A stretch of DNA of 64,000 nt from assembly GCA_022575985.1 (NCBI GenBank), contig JAKSXM010000014.1, positions 11,532,001-11,596,000 on the forward strand, given 5' to 3'. The DNA comes from Anagrus nilaparvatae (taxonomy: Eukaryota > Arthropoda > Insecta > Hymenoptera > Mymaridae). The position numbers and the translations under genes are program-made. Positions 10,561 through 21,792 of the stretch are shown in pieces. The notes below the pieces were generated by a model, which searched no databases, was not told where the DNA came from, and saw nothing but the letters and a program-made list of their open reading frames with translations. How positions within the stretch are numbered: position 1 is the first letter of the stretch; each line of letters opens with the position of its first letter.

Positions 10561-11700
10561 GTTTAAAAAAATTTTGAAAAAAAAATTAGTTATTGAAATT
10601 ATAATGATTGAGAAATACCACCAGTTACATTCATACATCATACATACATATATACATACCAACTCTCACACTCAAAAAAAGGCTGTATTTTTTTTAAAAA
10701 TTAGTTTTTTAGCTTTCTGGAGTGAAAAAATAAAAATTTCACCCATCACAATGGTTCTTCCATGAGAAACCAAAATATATATGAAAACTTTAAATGATAA
10801 GGTAATTTCCTTCAGAAGCATATTAAAATTTTTTCTTCTACTATAATTTAACTTTTGTAAACTCATAATTTTTATAAAATTATTATCTGATAAACATAAT
10901 ATATGTAGTTAATTATTTTTAAATGATTCTGAATAATTATATTATTAGTTTTTTTAGTTATACATAGTTCCAGTTTATTTTTTTTTCAGAAGGGCAACTT
11001 GATGAGAAGTACTTTTTTTTGGTTTTTTTCTCACGGGAACTCTTGCACATTTATATGTAGCACAGTTCTCAATAATTCTGATAAAAGTTGACTAGTTCGA
11101 TTTGTGCAACATTTCTCATTGATTTTTGGGTACTTCTTCTTTAAAAAGTAGCATTTTATTATAATAAAGTTATTACACAGTTAGTTCACGCATTTAGCTC
11201 AGGCATTTAGTTCAGGCTAATATTGAGACGTACTGCGGTTATCCAGATGACTGCAGGTATTGCACTAACAATCATTCCTGCACTTACTTTTAATACCGCA
11301 ATCACTCGAAGATGGTAGGATAATAAATAATTGTTTATTTATTTAATTATTTATATATTTATTTATTACCTTCTCTTTTGACGATAATAGGAAATGACTT
11401 ATATTTCAACTAACATATATTTTATTGAAGATGACAGCACAAAAAACGGAATTTTAATCAGATGGAACGACGGAGTCCTTAACCAGGCTGGCGAGTCATT
11501 AGACGCAAGTCAAAAGATGAAGTTCACGACTAGAACTAAATGGCCTTGAACCTGTCCTGAATTAATGTTAAAACGGTCCCGGGATAGGCTTGCATAAGGT
11601 AGGAAGGTAGTGAAGTTTTATGGTAAAGGCAAACTAAGTCGAGTATCACAAGTTCACGCATTTAATAATTTTACTTAGTTATCTTGCGCAATTATTAGTT
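10561..11700. other. Spacer upstream of BEL/Pao element; possible leader/LTR not delimited
   Basis: No gene. A GTTCACGCATTTA word occurs at about 11,184 and 11,651. Between them lies GC-richer sequence (11,455-11,640). This could be the Pao leader or 5' LTR, but no matching 3' copy after 19,561 was found. Confidence 0.4.
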
Positions 11701-11748
11701 TTTTCTTTGTATTATAAGTTGTTTATACATAAATTTACTTGGTTTAAA

Positions 11749-12114
11749 ATGGCAAAAAATATAATTTTAAAGCGAAATTCTATTTCGCAACGTATTAAAA
11801 ATTCTTATGCCAATTTTCTTGAAGATGGCAATGAAAGCATATATAATGCTTCCACCCGTTTAGAAAACTTGAACGACATGTGGTTTCATTATGAGGAAAA
11901 TCATTATAAAATTTTAAATACCGCTAATTCTGATAAAACAAATTGTATTAAAAATAATACTTTTGAATCAGTTGAACAGTTTTACTTAAAAAATAAATCT
12001 CAGTTTATTGAATTTATAGCAACCCATAGCCCTCAAAATGATAACTCACAAAGATCTTCACGTTTTACCACTGAAAATAACCTTGAAAAATTAGAGAGAA
12101 TACCTTCAGGGTGA
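11749..12114 (+). pseudogene. BEL/Pao gag, N-terminal part
   Basis: The ATG at 11,749 opens a frame of 121 codons (MAKNIILKRNSISQRIKNSY). Helical, polar sequence with FLEDGNESIYNASTRLENL and MWFHYEENHYKI resembles the N-terminal region of Pao gag (L..RL..L...W..F...). The frame stops ~45 bp before the retroposon B insertion. About 80 codons of mid-gag (the usual LPKLDLPKFSG-type region) are not found on either side, so sequence was lost there. Confidence 0.65.
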
Positions 12115-12276
12115 AGTCCTTCAGTTAGCTAATTCATATAGCATTACGAATAATATTTTTTTTTTTTTTTGGGCTTCTTCAGAGAAGGGGCCTTTTTCGT
12201 AGTACGAGTAGAATGCTTTTACGCATGCAACCTTAAATTTATGGTTGCCCAGATACTCAGTATAACTGAGGAGGAA

Positions 12277-12610
12277 TTACAATGCCTCCTCACGCTTAGG
12301 GGTCCTTATGCGCCGGTTCTGGTGCTTCTTTCTCCTGTCTTTTTCTGCTGCTTCGGAAGGAGGAGATTCACCATCTCCTTTCTTCTTCTGCGGTTTATTC
12401 TTTTTTCTTCTTTTATTCTCTGCCCCCTGCCGGTGGTCTGCTGATATTGCAGTTATTTTTGGCTGCTGCTGCTGCTTCTCCTGCTGCTTCTTCTTTTCCT
12501 GCTCTTGGTTTTTACGAGCCTCTGCCTCCTTTCTTTCCAACTCTTTTTTCTTTTTCTTCTTTTCCTTTTTTCTTTGACCTTTGCTTTTAACGGCGACGAA
12601 ATCATCCTCA
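12277..12610 (-). pseudogene. Retroposon B gag, basic low-complexity part
   Basis: The minus strand reads DEDDFVAVKSKG, then a long Glu/Lys/Gln run (the 12,277-12,540 frame, with EKKKQQEKQQQQ) and KKKGDGESPPSEAAEKDRRK. This resembles the charged linker before zinc knuckles in R1-like gag, but no knuckles follow. The 3' UTR has several hairpin-prone words (for example GGCTTCTTCAGAGAAGGGGCC) before poly-A. Confidence 0.5.
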
Positions 12611-12682
12611 TCTGGATATAGCTACAGACGTAGCTATATTCTTTGGCTGCGTTTGCTGGCCAGAAGCTACCTTAGCCCCCTC

Positions 12683-13030
12683 CTAATCCTTATCTTTCGG
12701 AGGAGACGTCACCACGTTAGCGAAGGTCTTCTTTAGAGGGAATTTCGGATACGTTTTCGGCGCCGGTCTCTTTTTTGTATTCTCCTTTTCAGTTGGGCTT
12801 TGGCACGCAGTCCGAGCCCTCTTCTTTCCTTTTCCAGTAATAGTCCCTGATGCTTCCTGTATAGGAATATTGGGTTTTTGTTTTCCATTTAAAACCTCCT
12901 GCTGCAGTTCAAAAATTGTCTTTAGCCTGGCCAAATATTTTTCAAACTGAGCTATGCCTTTTTTGACAGTCATATTACAGTTCTTCTGCACTTTGACTGA
13001 GTCTCTCATCTGAGTAATATCTCTCTCCAT
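12683..13030 (-). pseudogene. Retroposon B gag, N-terminal part
   Basis: The minus frame starts MERDITQMRDSVKVQKN at 13,030, has a helical segment (FEKYLARLKTIFELQQEVL) and a Lys/Arg-rich, Pro-rich tail with KKTFANVVTSPPKDKD, a usual join to the basic region of R1-like ORF1. It stops after 115 codons, and coding character resumes downstream in another frame. The sequence differs from retroposon A gag although the 5' UTRs match. Confidence 0.55.
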
Positions 13031-14105
13031 GTTTGCGTAGATTTCAATGAAAAAAGAGTAAGAGTACCCTTCAGAGAATTATTGAAGGATTTACGTTAGT
13101 CGCTGACAGAGAGTATCTATCAGCTTCCAGCGCCCATCCACTAAAAATATTCCTAATAATAATCCTTCAGATCGGGGGGGTTTCACCACCATGTCTGATG
13201 GCATCACATACAATTATTAATCCGGCATGTAACAGACTTCGATTGAGAGGCGGTGATGCGAGGGAACACCAATCCTCAATCTAACAGTTGAAATGTTTCG
13301 ACCTCCATGTTTTCTACCATTCCACAATGTTTTATACCCGTCTTGGAATAGGTCAGGTATCTATCAGTGGAATCATGAGGGCTGATGTCAGATTTTACTC
13401 TGGAACCAGACGACATTGATTCCATAGGTAGACCCCCTATAGATTGGAGAATTGCTCCTCCTTGTCTGATTACAGTGCCACTTCCCAATAACCCATCACC
13501 TTCACACATTACTAAACCAGGAAAAAAACAACGTGCAGTCATGATTTAGCGGGACTCGCGACTAACTTTAATCGGCTACGTCGCTGTGCTCGAGGTCGAA
13601 TTCTCCCATGCTAAGAGTCAATACGTCAGGTCTAAGACAACCCTGTATGTGGCTTAAATCGCACTTAGGTTGGAGAAAACCTTGGAGCCCTTTTAATGTG
13701 CCTCTTCCTCAAGGATAGTTTTAGGATAACAGTCTGCGGCTGCATGCTTGTCAAGAATGCTCGAGGGAAAGACAAGGCATAAAACCCGGTTTATAGGGCA
13801 ACCTCAGTTATTCCAGAACCGGTTATAGGATAAATATGAGCAGTCTGCGGCATTCTTAACCAAGAACACATGGGGTACAACATAGAGCATGTCCCCGGAG
13901 AAATGGAAGGCATGAGACCCGATTTATAGGGCAGCCTCAGTTGTTCCAGAGAGCTATATCCTATATCCTTGATTCTAGTTCAACCTTGAAAAAAAGGCGG
14001 CCTTAACCACCCTCCTTCTTTCTCAGCCTTATGAGGCTCCAGGCTTGGGACCAGTACAGCGGAGTTTGGGAAAAGTCATTGATAAATTTGAAAATAAAAG
14101 GCGTT
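13031..14105 (-). repeat. Retroposon B 5' UTR
   Basis: Matches the retroposon A leader along its length, including both GAGG(C/T)TGCCCTATAAA copies and a TAGTAATGTGTGAAGGT-type segment. The open stretch 13,276-13,542 lies here and is not supported as a gene. Confidence 0.7.
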
Positions 14106-14124
14106 TAGTAAATTCTCATTTATA

Positions 14125-14325
14125 TCTACATTTTTTAGTTTAAAACCTATGAAAAAGGAATCCTCTTCAGAATTAAAGCAAATTTTGAATGGTATTACAG
14201 CTCCTATACAGGCTTTAGAAGCTTTAAAAAGAAATACCAAATATTGGGATGATATGCTAGTTTTTCATTCAATCTCTCTTTTGGATTTGGATACTCGTAA
14301 ACAGTTGAAAGAAAACAATTCATTG
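14125..14325 (+). pseudogene. BEL/Pao gag, C-terminal part
   Basis: Reads KPMKKESSSELKQILNGITA, then LEALKRNTKYWDDMLVFHSI and LLDLDTRKQL. This is the conserved Pao gag segment 'SA.ELR.L.D.....L..L......WD..LV.LI..KLD..TR..WE'. It resumes Pao coding directly after retroposon B. Confidence 0.75.
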
Positions 14326-14334
14326 TAAGTAAAC

Positions 14335-14837
14335 ACAGGTGCTTCAATTGCTTAGGTCAACATATGTTACCTGAATGCAAATCTGAAAAAACTTGTAAGT
14401 TTTGCAATGAGAAACACCAGGTCACTATTCACGTTCAGAATCAGAATAGTTCTGCTTCTAAAGAACAAAAGTCAGGTATTAATACCAAAAATTCTCATTT
14501 AACAACTGATTCCTTTTCTGAAAGTGAAGAAAGTGCTTCAAATACAGTTAACAATTTTGAAAATACTGAAAATTCTGATAATTTTTCGCATTTAAGTTCA
14601 TTTTCAAATCCAGCCTTAAATAATGACCCTGAATTTGAAAAAATAGTTAATGCCAATGATCTTTCAACAACTTGTCATGTATCTCCTATTTCCAGCCCAG
14701 TTTTGTTAGCTACAGCTTATGTAAGAGTTTGGGCAAACAATAATAATAAGTTTATTACAGTTACAGCATTGATAGATCAATGTTCTCAGTCATCTTTCGT
14801 ATCTGAATATGTTCAGTTAAAGTTTAAAGTCAGTTGA
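14335..14837 (+). pseudogene. BEL/Pao CCHC knuckle and aspartic protease
   Basis: A knuckle (CFNCLGQHMLPEC, about 14,342-14,380) and a second Cys/His pair (CKFCNEKHQVTIH) precede a Ser/Asn-rich linker. The protease start follows: LLATAYVRVWANNNNKF, then VTALIDQCSQSSFVSE. The catalytic D is kept, but the usual D-S/T-G/A-S is D-Q-C-S. The frame closes at 14,837 inside the protease. Confidence 0.75.
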
Positions 14838-14857
14838 AATTCCAGTTTCTGGTGTAG

Positions 14858-15590
14858 GTGGGAAAATTAATTGTTAAAATTAATTACACTTGCAAAAGTT
14901 ATGCTAATTTTAAAATCAGTGCTACCATTGATGAAAAATTTTTTGATATAATGGCTTTAATATTACCCAAAGTTTCAAATTACGCTCCAAATATTAAAAA
15001 TAAATTAAATTACGAACATTTGAAAAATCTTAATTTGGCTGATCCTTATTATTATTTTTAAAAAAAAGTAGATGTTTTATTAAGTACTACTATTTATTCT
15101 CAAATTACCCACGGGAATCCTATTAAAGGTGGCATTGATGAGCTTATTGCTCAAAATACTTTATTTGACTATATTGTATCAGGTGATACTAAAGTTAATA
15201 ATCCTATTCATAAAGTTTCAGCTCTTCATATAGCTGAAGAGGAAAAAATTGATTTATTATTACAAGCGTTTTGGAACCAATAAGAATTTCATCAAAAGTA
15301 ATTTCTCACAAAAGAAGAGTTAGCTAACGAATAATTTTTTAAAAATACTTATTCTAGACTTCCTTCAGGTCGTTTCGTAGTTAGACTTCCAATTTTTGTT
15401 GATAGAGAAAAACTTAGTTTTCCTGGTTCCTTTGAAAAAGCCAAACTCATGTTCCTTAACTTTGAAAGAAAATTTACAAAAAACCCAAAATTAAAAGAAA
15501 TTAATACAGAATTCTTTAAAGATTATATTGATAAAGGCCACATGAGAAAGGCAAAACATTTTGAATTTTGTAAAATAAAATATTTTATTC
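14858..15590 (+). pseudogene. BEL/Pao protease end and protease-RT linker
   Basis: Frames read GKLIVKINYTCKSYANFKI, ADPYYYF, then (15,070-15,290) VDVLLSTTIYSQI and HGNPIKGGIDELIAQNT, typical of the Pao stretch '(I)D.LLGAD.....L..G'. From 15,355 RLPSGRFVVRLPIF and 15,530 YIDKGHMRKAKH are the usual lead-in to the RT. Several stops. Coding breaks off at the PLE insertion. Confidence 0.7.
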
Positions 15591-15596
15591 TTTTTT

Positions 15597-16322
15597 AAAA
15601 TTTTCTACGACTTTACAGACAATGTAGTTGAATAATTAAATTAATGTATTTTAAAAAATAAATCAATTTAAATATGTTTTTGCTCAACGTGATATGGATT
15701 GGGTTAATATTCAAATACTACATAGAGAACATAATTGGAAAAAAAGAAATGTAGCTGAAATGGAATTTATTAAAAAAGAAGGACATAAAGCACTTAATAA
15801 AATGCAAGATATAAAAAATCTACCACCATGTTATTATCCAGTGATACAAGAAATTATTGAATAAGTAAATAATTTCTATATTTTAAAATAAACTATCGAA
15901 TTGTACAATAAAAATACACCTTTACATTCAAAAACAATAGAAACCAGCATTTATACACGCAACTCTTTTCTACAACAGTCAGCTGATTTACGTAAACAAA
16001 ACATCATCTATTTATAAAATAATGACAAACTTTATTTAATTTTTATTTTAAATTAAAATAAATGTGCAATAATCTTTAAATATGTTATAAATAAATTAAT
16101 TTTATTTTAATGTTAATTGCAGATAAATACCATAATTCTTTAATGATTGTAAAACATTGTAAATTTGTATATAAATTTATATTTAACAAATTTCAGCTCT
16201 TGATAAGGGTGATCGTTTAGACTACCAAAACGTTGAGCAAAAACATATTTAAATTGATTTATTTTTTAAAATACATTAATTTAATTATTCAACTGCATTG
16301 GCTGTAAAGTCGTATAAATTTA
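15597..16322 (+). mobile_element. Penelope-like fragment with inverted terminal copies (pLTRs)
   Basis: A ~92-bp sequence at 15,597-15,689 recurs in inverted form at 16,231-16,322 with few differences. Inside is the end of a PLE ORF: DMDWVNIQILHREHNWKKRN, then KNLPPCYYPVIQEIIE and a stop at ~15,864, followed by a 3' UTR with the PLE hairpin at 16,200-16,232. An inverted 5' copy of the 3' terminal sequence is a known PLE arrangement (pseudo-LTRs in inverted orientation). It splits the BEL/Pao element before the RT. Confidence 0.8.
16200..16232 (+). ncRNA. PLE 3' hairpin, hammerhead-like
   Basis: TTGATAAGGGTGATCG, a short loop, then ACTACCAAAACG. The position and the TTGATAAGG...AAAACG frame match the element at 8,400-8,432, but the stem is weaker and GAAAC has become AAAAC. 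Confidence 0.4.
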
Positions 16323-16900
16323 AAAAAAGGATTTAATTAAGAACAGACGTATCAATAATCCAAAGAAATATTTAATTCCTCATTTCGGAATACTAAGAGA
16401 AGATCATCTTACTACAAAATTCAGGACAGTTATTAACGGATCAGCAGAAGCAGAAAATGGCTTATCCATTAATAACGTTTGCTGTACTGGCGAAAATTTA
16501 TTATCAGATTTATCTGGGTTAATTTTATCATGGCGAAAATACAATTATGTTTTTATTTCTGATATTAAGCAAATGTTCAGACAGATTCGAGTTCATGTAG
16601 ACAATCAATATTTTCAAGCATATGGCGTTTTGATAAATCTCAACCAATTAAAGTTTACGTGTTAGAAACCGTAACCTACGGATTAGTTTCAAGTCCATAT
16701 TTAGCAATTCGCTGTTTGAAATAATTGGCGGAAGATGAACGTTTAAAATTTCCTCTTGGTGCTAGTGTTTTAAATGACGAGGTTTATATGGATGATACCA
16801 TATCAGGTGGCTATACTTTAGAAGAGAGTATTGAAAAGTTAAAACATTTAAAGGAAATCTTCAAGTTAGGAGGTTTCTAAATACATAAGTTCTTATCAAA
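16323..16900 (+). pseudogene. BEL/Pao reverse transcriptase
   Basis: Reads IPHFGILREDHLTTKFRTVI then NGSAEAENGLSINNV, NLLSDLSGLILSWRKYNYVF, and ISDIKQMFRQIRVHVDN (first catalytic D). The polymerase box comes further on as DEVYMDDTISGGYTLEESIE with GGF. YMDD is intact, but frameshifts and stops separate the fingers from the palm box. Confidence 0.8.
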
Positions 16901-17344
16901 TGATAGTAAAATATTAGAGGAAGTTGATATTTGTGATAGATCAGATAAATTAGGATCAGATTTTAAAAACAATTTTAGTTTAGGGGTAGTAGGTTTACAA
17001 TGGTGTCCCAAAGACGACTATTTTTTCTTCAAAATAAATCTTGTTGATATCTCAAAATTCAAAAAAACCATAGATAAAAGCGTAATACTATCCGATATCT
17101 CAAAAATCTTCGAACCTATTGGCTGGCTATCTCCTGTTATAGTTTCAGCAAAAATGCTTATGCAGAAACTCTGGGTACGTAAAGTAGAATGGGACTGCGT
17201 TATTCCTAATGATCTTCTAAATGAATGGTTACAATGGTATAATAATTTACAATGCCTCGATACTTTAAAATTCAAATTAAAAAATGGATTATATTGATCA
17301 ATATAAGAACAAATTTTTTCAAAAATAAATAAAATGTTTTTTAT

Positions 17345-17830
17345 TTGTCTGGACGTTTAAAATTCAATCGCTGGTTGAATTTTGATCCCGGAGATGACGT
17401 AGTTGAGATACATGGTTTTGCTGATGCATCTAAATTTGCATACGCTGTAGTAGTTTATTTAAGAATTGTGAAAGATGGAAAAGTTTTTATATCCTTACTT
17501 CAAACAAAAACTAAAGTCTCACCAATTAAAAAGATTCTTACAATACCCAAGTTAGAATTGATGGCAGTAGTTTTATTGTCAAAACTAGTAAATCAAATAG
17601 CTGACGAAATTAAGTTAAAAAACTATACTTGTCATTTATGGAGTGATTCTAAAGACGTTTTATATTAGCTTAGGGAACATCCTTCTAAATGGACTACTTT
17701 TATAGCCAATCAATGTTCAAACATTCATGACCTAGTACCAAAAGCTCAATGGAGACATGTTAAATCAGCCGATAACCCAGCTGACTGCGCATCTCGTGGA
17801 TTAAAATCGAATGATTTTTTGAAATTTTAA
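17345..17830 (+). pseudogene. BEL/Pao RNase H
   Basis: The 107-codon frame has IHGFADASKFAYAVVVYLR (catalytic D), KTKVSPIKKILTIPKLELMA and LWSDSKDVLY (third acidic site). A stop at 17,666 interrupts, then EHPSKWTTFIANQ and WRHVKSADNPADCASRGL follow in the same frame. Domain order and motifs are classical Pao. Confidence 0.85.
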
Positions 17831-18299
17831 TTTATGATTTCAAGGTCCAAAATGGTTATCTGACTCATCCGAAGCCTTTCAAATGATTTCTGAACCCAGT
17901 AATGTTGAAATAGGTAATGTTGAAATAGGTTCATTTTTTACCACATTATATTGTCATGAAGTAATTATTGTCAAGAAATTTAATCAATGGGAATTAATTA
18001 ATAAATTTTCAAGTCTAAATAGATTGGTTATAGTTACAGGATATGTTCTATGATTCATTTATAATTTATTAATAAAAATTAAATCCCCATTGCTCAATAA
18101 ATCAAAATTGTTATCTAACTCATGGTTTCACAAAAACATTGATTCTACTTAAGAACGTCATTATATCGAAGTTAACTCCATAAAAATTAAATCCTTCAGT
18201 ATTTTTGAATTAATAAGATCTAAATTAACTTCGATGTATTTAGAACAAAATTTTTACTTTTTCAAACAAATACATCAATTACGAAAGAATAATTGATTA

Positions 18300-19561
18300 C
18301 AAAAAACTGATAATTTTTTAAAACTAGATCCATTTTTTAGAGATAATCTTTTGAGAATAGCTGGTCGTTTATGCAACGCATTGATACATTTCGAAGATAT
18401 GCATCCTTTTATACTTCCTTACACATCAAATTTGCCTTTATAAATTACTCGTTATGTTCATTGTCTTCAAACTATCCATGGTGGTATGAAACTCACACTT
18501 TCTACTATAAGACAACAATATTGAAATGTTAATGGTCGCAACTTAGTCAAAAAAGTTACAAGAAATTGTACAACATGCATCAGATATTGGGGAAGTACTC
18601 TGTATCAAAAAATGGGTAATTTACCAGCTGTTAGATTTAATACAAGCACTGATGCTATTACTTATTCAGGGATTGATGATGCAGGACCTTTTAACATCAA
18701 AGCTTCAAAATTTAGAGGTATAAAAACATATAAAGCTTATATAGCTATATTTGTATGTCTAGTTACCAAGGCTGTACATATAGAATTAGTGGAAAGTTAT
18801 AATAGTTCAGATTTTTTAGCCGCCTCTTGACGATTTATCTCAGTTAGGGGTGAATGTCGAGAAATTTACAGCGATAACGATACAACTTTCGTTGGAGCTT
18901 CTAAATAAATTTCTGATCTATTTGTTAAAGGTTCAGAACATTTAAACGAAATAATTTATGTTTTAAAGTTTAAAAATGTAAAATGGCATTTCATTCCGCC
19001 ATCTGCTCCAAATTTTGGTGGCATTTGGGAAGCTGCCGTTAAATCGGCTAAACTTCATTTAAAAAAGGTATTAGGAGAACAAATACTTACTTTTAGTCAT
19101 TTTTACACCTTATTAAAACAGGTAGAAGCCTGATTAAATTCGCGTCCGCTCCTGCCTTTGAATGACGATATTAGTGATTTAGAAATATTGTCTCCTTTTC
19201 AATTAATTGCACAATCAAAAAAAACCAGCTCATGTTTTACCTGAACCTAATCACTTAAATTCTAAACCTCCATTATTAATTTGGCGTAAAATTCAATATT
19301 TTTCACAACAATGGTAGAATAAGTGGTTGCATGAATATTTGCAGTCCTTGTAATAAATGGAATTTTGCTCAAAATAATTTAAAAATAGGAGACATGGTAC
19401 TGATTTTTAACAATAATCTCCCACCGGCTAAATGGCCTTTCGCACAGGTTATGGAAATTTGCCCAGGGAATGATGGTTTGGTAAGAGTTGTTAAATTAAA
19501 AACCGCTATAACTGAATTAACTAGACCCATAAACAAACTGATTTTACTTTCAAAAAAATAG
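18300..19561 (+). pseudogene. BEL/Pao integrase
   Basis: The HHCC zinc region is spread over LRIAGRLCNA, HPFILPYTSNLPL, RYVHCLQTIHGGMKLTLSTI and CTTCIRYWG. The DDE core shows YSGIDDAGPF, AIFVCLVTKAVHIELVE, a YSDNDTTFVGA-like second Asp and PPSAPNFGGIWEAAVKSAKL with the catalytic Glu. The tail (19,331-19,561) reads NLKIGDMVLIFNNNLPPAKW and VRVVKLKTAITELTRPINKL. At least five in-frame stops plus frame changes. Confidence 0.85.
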
Positions 19562-19941
19562 TTGACACAAATTTATAAATATTTCTATTGTGTTAAAAAG
19601 CAATTAATCAAAACTATGTGTAAAAAATTAAATGAATGTATGTGTGATAATTTTAAAATATATTTTACGTAAAAACTGTTTAAAAAAAAATGTATACAAT
19701 ATTTTATTTATTTATCTTTATAAAAAATGTGTATAATAATTTATTTTATTTTTTTTTTTTAATATGGAATAATTTTTTAAATATGTACATAAACTAGTAA
19801 ATTTTTAATTATTAATTTATTTTCTCTGCAAATAAATTAAAATAAAATATCAAGAATCATCATTTTTACTAGGTAAAATAGACCATTAAGAATATTTTGT
19901 TATTGTTATTGAGGAATCATTGTGCCAATTACTTGCCAGCA
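19562..19941. other. AT-rich sequence after BEL/Pao integrase
   Basis: Very AT-rich, no gene. It should contain the 3' UTR or LTR of the BEL/Pao element, but no repeat partner was found upstream. Confidence 0.5.
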
Positions 19942-21792
19942 TTTTTTACTATGGTGCATTCCCATGAGCACGACACTTACTTTTGTAAACAATCGGTATA
20001 AAATACGCAACTTCATCATCTTGATATAAATTAGTACCTAAAAAAAACAATTAACAATAATTAACAACATTATGGGGGTAGATTTAAATGAAGTTTATGG
20101 TCTTCAAAACTCTCCGAAAGTTTTTGTTTTCTGAAAGTACTGCCAAAAAATAACTCACAAGTCCAATTATTAGGCCCCCATAGCGAAATCTCGATTTTTG
20201 TCAGACATTTTTGTGTTTTCAAATTTTATAAAAAAAGTAAAAAAAATGAGGCATGATTTGCTTTATTATTTCTTTTAAAAACTCTCATTAATATGAAAAA
20301 TATTTCTTTTTAGATACAGATAGGAAATTTCCCTGGATATCCGATTCCGGAAACAAAAAATTTTTTTGAGTAACGTATGCGCGAGAAAGCGCTTAGATAG
20401 GCTATTTTTTTTTCAAAAATCGATTTCTCAATACCCTATTAATGAAAAATCTTGTAATCAGGCTTTAATTTTTCCTTGAACTTTCGATGGGACATTGCTT
20501 GTTAAGAGCTTTAGATAAAAAAAAAATTATAACCGGTTTGTGTATCTAAACAACCAACGAGCATGGAACATGTTCACTAATAACAGTAATAAATACAAAA
20601 GCCGAAATTACGATAAATTCTGAAATATAAATTATCCTAAATCTATAGACTTAAAGTATTCTAAGTTCTTGTTCTTATCAGGGCCTGATCAGTCTCTGAC
20701 TCCCACTTCAAATTATTCTAAGTCCCTAAATTAAAAATATTCTCCATTTTAGTCCATTTTACCCCCCCCCCCCTAAAAACGTTACTTTTTCAACCCCCCT
20801 CCCAAGCCAAACTTTTTCAAATACCGTATCCAATGAGCATGTTCCATGTTAAAATAGCAGCTTTCAAAAGCTCATTTTTTTACAAATTTCAAATTCCCAA
20901 ATCACGTAACCGATTAAAAATCTGACCAAAAATTTGGATTCCGCAGGAAATTTTACATAAGCATGTATCTTTGTATTTTTTTTAGAGCTTTTATGTTATA
21001 ACAGCGAAGTGATAAAAAATTTTTTGTTTAATTTTAATTAATTTAATAATATAATTTAAAAAATAGAAATATTCCTTAAAAATTTAATCTTTCGATTAAA
21101 AATTTCGCTGCTTTAACAAACGCTCTTAAAAACATAAAAAGATGTATCCTGAGGTAAAATTTCCCGCGGAATCCATATTTTTGGTTTGCTTTTAATTGGT
21201 CACGTGACTTGGCGGGAAATTCGAAATTTGTAAAAAATGAACTTTTGAATGCTGCTATTTTTTGATCTAGAGCTCACAAAAAGCAATGTCCCAACTAAAT
21301 TTTTTTTTCGCCAAAAAATATAAAGATCAAGGAAAAATTTAAGATTGCTAAGAAGATTTTTTACTAATAGATATTTAAGACTTTTTTACAACTTTTGAAA
21401 AAAAAACAGCGTATCTTAGCAATTTCTCGCGCATGCACTACTTAAAAGAATAATACATTTTTCATATTAATGAGAGTTTTTAACAGAAAGAATAAGAAAT
21501 AAGAAAAATTGTGCCTCATTTTTGTTAATTTTTTCATAAAAGTCGTAAACTCAAAAATGGCTGCTAAAAATCGTGGTTTCGCTCTGGGAGGCTAAAAATT
21601 GAACTAGTGACTTATTTTTGGTAGTACTTTAAAAAAAAAATACTTTAGGGTAGTTTTGAAAACCTGACCATATATTTCATACACATTTCATTTAATTTTA
21701 CCCATGTGTATCTTAAACCGATTGTTTACAAAAGTGAGATATTAAACAATATTAAACATACGTGCCGTGAACGAGAATGCACCATAGAAAAA
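19942..21792. repeat. 1.85-kb palindromic fold-back element
   Basis: The outer sequence TTTTTTACTATGGTGCATTC at the left matches, inverted, GAATGCACCATAGAAAAAAT at the right. Inverted similarity continues inward to the centre (near 21,050): for example GGGACATTGCTT...TTTAGAT (about 20,491) versus the inverse at 21,268-21,291, and AGCAGCTTTCAAAAGCTCATT (about 20,856) versus its inverse near 21,240. The left arm is longer only because of the mini-element at 20,527-20,850. No coding capacity. Resembles Foldback-type DNA elements. No target duplication recognised. Confidence 0.85.
20527..20850. mobile_element. Mini-element (copy 1) inserted in the left palindrome arm
   Basis: It begins TTATAACCGGTTTGTGTA and ends CATGTTCCATGTT. 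An inverted pair GCATGGAACATGTT (~20,561) and CATGTTCCATG lies near the ends. Inside are TATTCTAAGTCCCTAAA units and a C-tract. Absence from the right arm of the palindrome defines it as an insertion. A second, longer copy is at 56,178-56,741. Confidence 0.8.

Larger units (their letters stand above)
12158..14105 (-). mobile_element. Retroposon B: gag-only non-LTR copy inside BEL/Pao gag
   Basis: On the minus strand it starts at ~14,105 with the same 5' UTR family as retroposon A (about 1 kb matching). It encodes a gag-like product and ends in a poly-A tail seen as the T-run at 12,158-12,171. No endonuclease or RT is present. It is flanked by BEL/Pao gag sequence on both sides. A clear target duplication was not found; words AATTCATATA and AATTCTCATTTATA flank it, which is inconclusive. 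Confidence 0.75.
11700..19561 (+). mobile_element. BEL/Pao LTR retrotransposon, degraded and twice interrupted
   Basis: In order on the plus strand: gag N-terminus (11,749-12,114), gag C-terminus (14,125-14,325), CCHC knuckle and protease (14,335-14,840), linker (14,858-15,590), RT (16,330-16,900), RNase H (17,345-17,830) and integrase (18,300-19,561). The order is characteristic of BEL/Pao. It is interrupted by retroposon B (12,158-14,105) and a PLE fragment (15,597-16,322). Many stops and frame changes; no LTRs delimited. Confidence 0.85.

Noticed and set aside
12308..12577. Plus-strand Cys/Phe/Ser-rich frame
   Set aside because: Shadow of the Lys/Glu/Gln-rich retroposon B gag on the minus strand.
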